40,157 bases of DNA from an uncultured bacterium. Lineage in GTDB: Bacteria > Verrucomicrobiota > Verrucomicrobiia > Verrucomicrobiales > Akkermansiaceae. Within the stretch, counting starts at the first letter, position 1. Every line of letters begins with the position of its first letter. The stretch is from NCBI GenBank assembly GCA_945947905.1, contig CAMEZO010000006.1, positions 1 to 40,157 on the forward strand. The letters are read 5' to 3'. The position numbers and the translations under genes were made by a program. The notes beneath the pieces are model-generated. The model did no database searches and was not told the origin of the DNA. It was given only the letters and a program-made list of their open reading frames with translations. Below, piece by piece: positions 37,602-40,157 of this stretch.

Positions 37602-39056
37602 ATGGCAGAAATTCAGCTTGGACTTACATTCGACGATGTTCTCTTGCTTCCGTGCTTGAGCACCATTCTCCCGGGTGAGGCTGACCCCTCGTCCCAATTG
37701 GTCAAAGGTTTTTCCCTCCGCCTGCCGATTCTGTCCGCGCCCATGGACACGGTGACGGAGACTGACATGGCCATCGCCATGGCCCGCGAAGGCGGTATGG
37801 GCGTGATCCACCGCAACAACCGCATCGAGGAGGAGGCCGCCATGGTGGCCCGCGTCAAGCGCTTTGAAAACGCCGTCATCACGGACCCCATCACGGTGAC
37901 GAGCGACATGCGCCTCAGCGAGGTGAAGGTCATCATGGAGCGCCACGGCTTCTCCGGCTTCCCCGTCATCACGAAGGACCGCGTGCTGGTCGGCATCATC
38001 ACGGGCCGCGATATGCGCGTGTTCGACGGACATGACTTGGACACGCTGACGGTTGCGGATGTGATGACCCCGCGTGAGCGTCTGGTGACCGGGGTTTCCA
38101 CCACCACACCGGAGGAGGCTCGCAAGGTGATGTACCAGAATCGCATCGAGAAGCTGCCGCTGGTGAATGCGGACGGCACGCTCGCCGGTTTGATTACGGA
38201 TACGGATATCCGCAAGCGCGATGCTTTCCAGAATTCCACGAAGGACGAGTTCGGCCGCCTGCGTTGCGGTGCCGCCGTGGGCCCGGGCCCGGAGTTTATG
38301 GACCGCGCACAGGCTGTGGTCGAGGCCGGGGCAGATGCCCTGTTCATCGACGCCGCGACGGGCCACACCACCCGTGTGCTGCATGTCATCGAGAAGCTGG
38401 CCGAGCTGGGCAAGCCCGTGGTGGCCGGTAATGTGGTGACGCAGGACGGCGCGCGCGACCTGATCACAGCGGGTGCTTCCGCCATCAAGGTGGGTGTGGG
38501 CCCCGGCTCCATCTGCACCACGCGTATCATCTCCGGCGTGGGTATGCCGCAGTTCACGGCCATTCAGGAGGTGGCTAAGGTGGCGCGTCCTGCCGGCGTG
38601 ACGGTGATTGCCGACGGCGGTATCCGCTACTCCGGCGACGCCGTGAAGGCCTTGGCCGCCGGTGCCGACCTGCTGATGATGGGCGGCATGCTGGCCGGTT
38701 GCGAGGAGAGCCCCGGCTCCCTGCTGCACTACCAGGGCCGCAACTTCAAGTCCTACCGCGGCATGGGCTCCCTGGGTGCCATGCGTGCCGGCTCCGGCGA
38801 CCGCTACGGTCAGAACTCCAGCGGCAAGCTGGTGGCAGAGGGCGTGGAGGCGCGCGTGCCCTACAAGGGTATGCTTGCGGATGTGATCTTCCAGCTGGTG
38901 GGCGGCCTGCGCTCCGGCATGGGCTACCTGGGTGCCAAGAACCTTCAGGAGCTGCGCGACCACGCGCGCTTCGTGCGCATCACGCCCGGCGGCCTCAAGG
39001 AGAGCCACCCGCATGATGTGACCATCACGCAGGAGCCCGGTAACTACAGCGTGTAA
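37602..39056 (+). CDS. guaB: IMP dehydrogenase
   Basis: [13 protein letters not shown] domains, [34 protein letters not shown] track start (36945) is too far upstream. Confidence 0.95.
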   Translation: MAEIQLGLTFDDVLLLPCLSTILPGEADPSSQLVKGFSLRLPILSAPMDTVTETDMAIAMAREGGMGVIHRNNRIEEEAAMVARVKRFENAVITDPITVTSDMRLSEVKVIMERHGFSGFPVITKDRVLVGIITGRDMRVFDGHDLDTLTVADVMTPRERLVTGVSTTTPEEARKVMYQNRIEKLPLVNADGTLAGLITDTDIRKRDAFQNSTKDEFGRLRCGAAVGPGPEFMDRAQAVVEAGADALFIDAATGHTTRVLHVIEKLAELGKPVVAGNVVTQDGARDLITAGASAIKVGVGPGSICTTRIISGVGMPQFTAIQEVAKVARPAGVTVIADGGIRYSGDAVKALAAGADLLMMGGMLAGCEESPGSLLHYQGRNFKSYRGMGSLGAMRAGSGDRYGQNSSGKLVAEGVEARVPYKGMLADVIFQLVGGLRSGMGYLGAKNLQELRDHARFVRITPGGLKESHPHDVTITQEPGNYSV

Positions 39057-39075
39057 TCTTTTACCCTGAACGACG

Positions 39076-40017
39076 ATGAAGAAGACATTGACAACCGCAC
39101 TTCTTCTCCTGCTGCCCTTCTCTTGGGCAGCGGGGAAGGATGAGTGCCCCAAAACCCTGCCGGGTGGCTGGGTGTACGCCTGGGGCGATGAGTTCAACGG
39201 CAACAAGCTCGACCTCAAGAAGTGGAAGTATGAGGAGGGTATCGTGCGCAATCGCGGCGCTTCCCAAGCCTATGTGAAGGAAGCCGTGTCGCTGAAGGAC
39301 GGTAAGCTCGTCATTACCTCCGAGCACAAGGAGACTCCGAACCCGCAGTACAAGGAGGGCAGCTCCAGCTGGTTCGAGCAGCAGAAGACCCAGCCCTTCT
39401 CCAGCGGCTCCGTCACCACCAAGGGCACGCAGAGTTTCTCCCTGCCGGGTCGCTTGGAGTTCCGCGCTCGCATCCCCAAGGCCCCGGGTGTCTGGCCCGC
39501 CATCTGGACCATGCACGAGAACAGCTACGGCTGGCCGGCCAACGGCGAGATTGACATCCTGGAGCACATCTCCCAGGAGCCGAACCGCGTGTACTCCATC
39601 TTCCGCTGGGGCCGCAACGGCGGTAATCAGGAGCAGAAGGTCATCCGTACCACCCAGATCCCTAACTACAGCGCCGATTTCCACACCTACGCCCTCCAGT
39701 GGGACGAGGAGGTGATGCTCATCGAAATCGACGGCAAGGAGGTGGGCCGCGTTAAGATCTCCGATGCGGACTATCCCAACGGAGATAATCCCCTGCGCAC
39801 TCCCTGCTACATCATCATCAACACCGCCCTCGGCGGCAACGGCACCTGGCCGGAGAAGGCCAAAGACCCCGGCTATCCCTGCACCTTCGAGATCGACTAC
39901 GTGCGCTTCTACACCAAGAAGGACTTTGTAAAGAACTACAAGTCAGCCGACACCAAGTCCACCGCCAAGGGCACGAAGAAGCCCTCCTCCAAGAAGAAAA
40001 AGAAGGGCTCCAAGTAA
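39076..40017 (+). CDS. Secreted glycoside hydrolase family 16 enzyme with Lys-rich C-terminal tail
   Basis: Catalytic motif GEIDILEH, GVWPAIWTMHE, WGDEFNGNKLDLKKW; signal peptide; tail KGTKKPSSKKKKKGSK. Confidence 0.88.
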   Translation: MKKTLTTALLLLLPFSWAAGKDECPKTLPGGWVYAWGDEFNGNKLDLKKWKYEEGIVRNRGASQAYVKEAVSLKDGKLVITSEHKETPNPQYKEGSSSWFEQQKTQPFSSGSVTTKGTQSFSLPGRLEFRARIPKAPGVWPAIWTMHENSYGWPANGEIDILEHISQEPNRVYSIFRWGRNGGNQEQKVIRTTQIPNYSADFHTYALQWDEEVMLIEIDGKEVGRVKISDADYPNGDNPLRTPCYIIINTALGGNGTWPEKAKDPGYPCTFEIDYVRFYTKKDFVKNYKSADTKSTAKGTKKPSSKKKKKGSK

Positions 40018-40040
40018 TATCTCTTCGGTTTTTCCTTTTC

Positions 40041-40074
40041 AATCCCCCTTTCCGCATTTACGGAAAGGGGGATT
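40041..40074 (+). terminator. Terminator hairpin downstream of the GH16 gene
   Basis: Perfect 14-bp stem aatccccctttccg / cggaaagggggatt, 6-nt loop. Confidence 0.75.
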
Positions 40075-40080
40075 CTCTCA

Positions 40081-40157
40081 GTACGACCGACGCGATATGC
40101 GAACTGTGGTGAAAGTCCACAAGGTACCGTGATGATGCGGAAACCCAAACCTGAAGA
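40081..40157 (+). ncRNA. Possible 5' end of a group II intron (truncated by window edge)
   Basis: gtacgaccgacgcg...actgtggtgaaagtccacaagg resembles bacterial group II intron 5' regions (GUGYG-like start, hairpin with GGUGAAAGUCC); starts 6 nt after a terminator stem. Confidence 0.4.

Noticed and set aside
40081-40157. Cobalamin riboswitch
   Set aside because: GGTGAAAGTCC is reminiscent of the B12 motif, but the AGGGAA and CCCGCxACTGT boxes are not evident in the visible sequence.

Overview
GC-rich, gene-dense bacterial chromosome segment. PEP-CTERM sorting, Pmp-like repeats and overall gene content suggest Verrucomicrobiota (Akkermansia-like); this is inference, as no marker-gene phylogeny was run. 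Housekeeping genes: prfA, prmC, fucO-like, argH, radC, xerD, tilS, ileS, lspA, guaB. Accessory genes: a 1.15-kaa PEP-CTERM surface protein with chlamydial-Pmp-like repeats, an Aas-like acyl ligase, an OM protein, a pseudopilin, a CecR-YbhGFSR-like efflux operon, small lipoproteins and a GH16. Main points for a second look: (1) a two-gene AAA ATPase + TOPRIM/DUF4276-like module at 15.45-17.36 kb with its own consensus promoter; (2) a Septu-like PtuA/PtuB pair at 34.7-36.8 kb; (3) three genes of one efflux operon (TetR, HlyD, distal permease) each carry a +1 frameshift at or beside a G/C run of 6-7 nt; (4) a recurring promoter layout, TTGnnn-N17-TAnnnT placed 5-11 nt before the start codon, predicting leaderless mRNAs for about 11 genes; (5) a 51-bp repeat at the window start and at 22.85 kb; (6) a possible group II intron 5' end just after a terminator hairpin at the right edge. 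All calls come from reading the sequence and the supplied ORFs; no database search was run.
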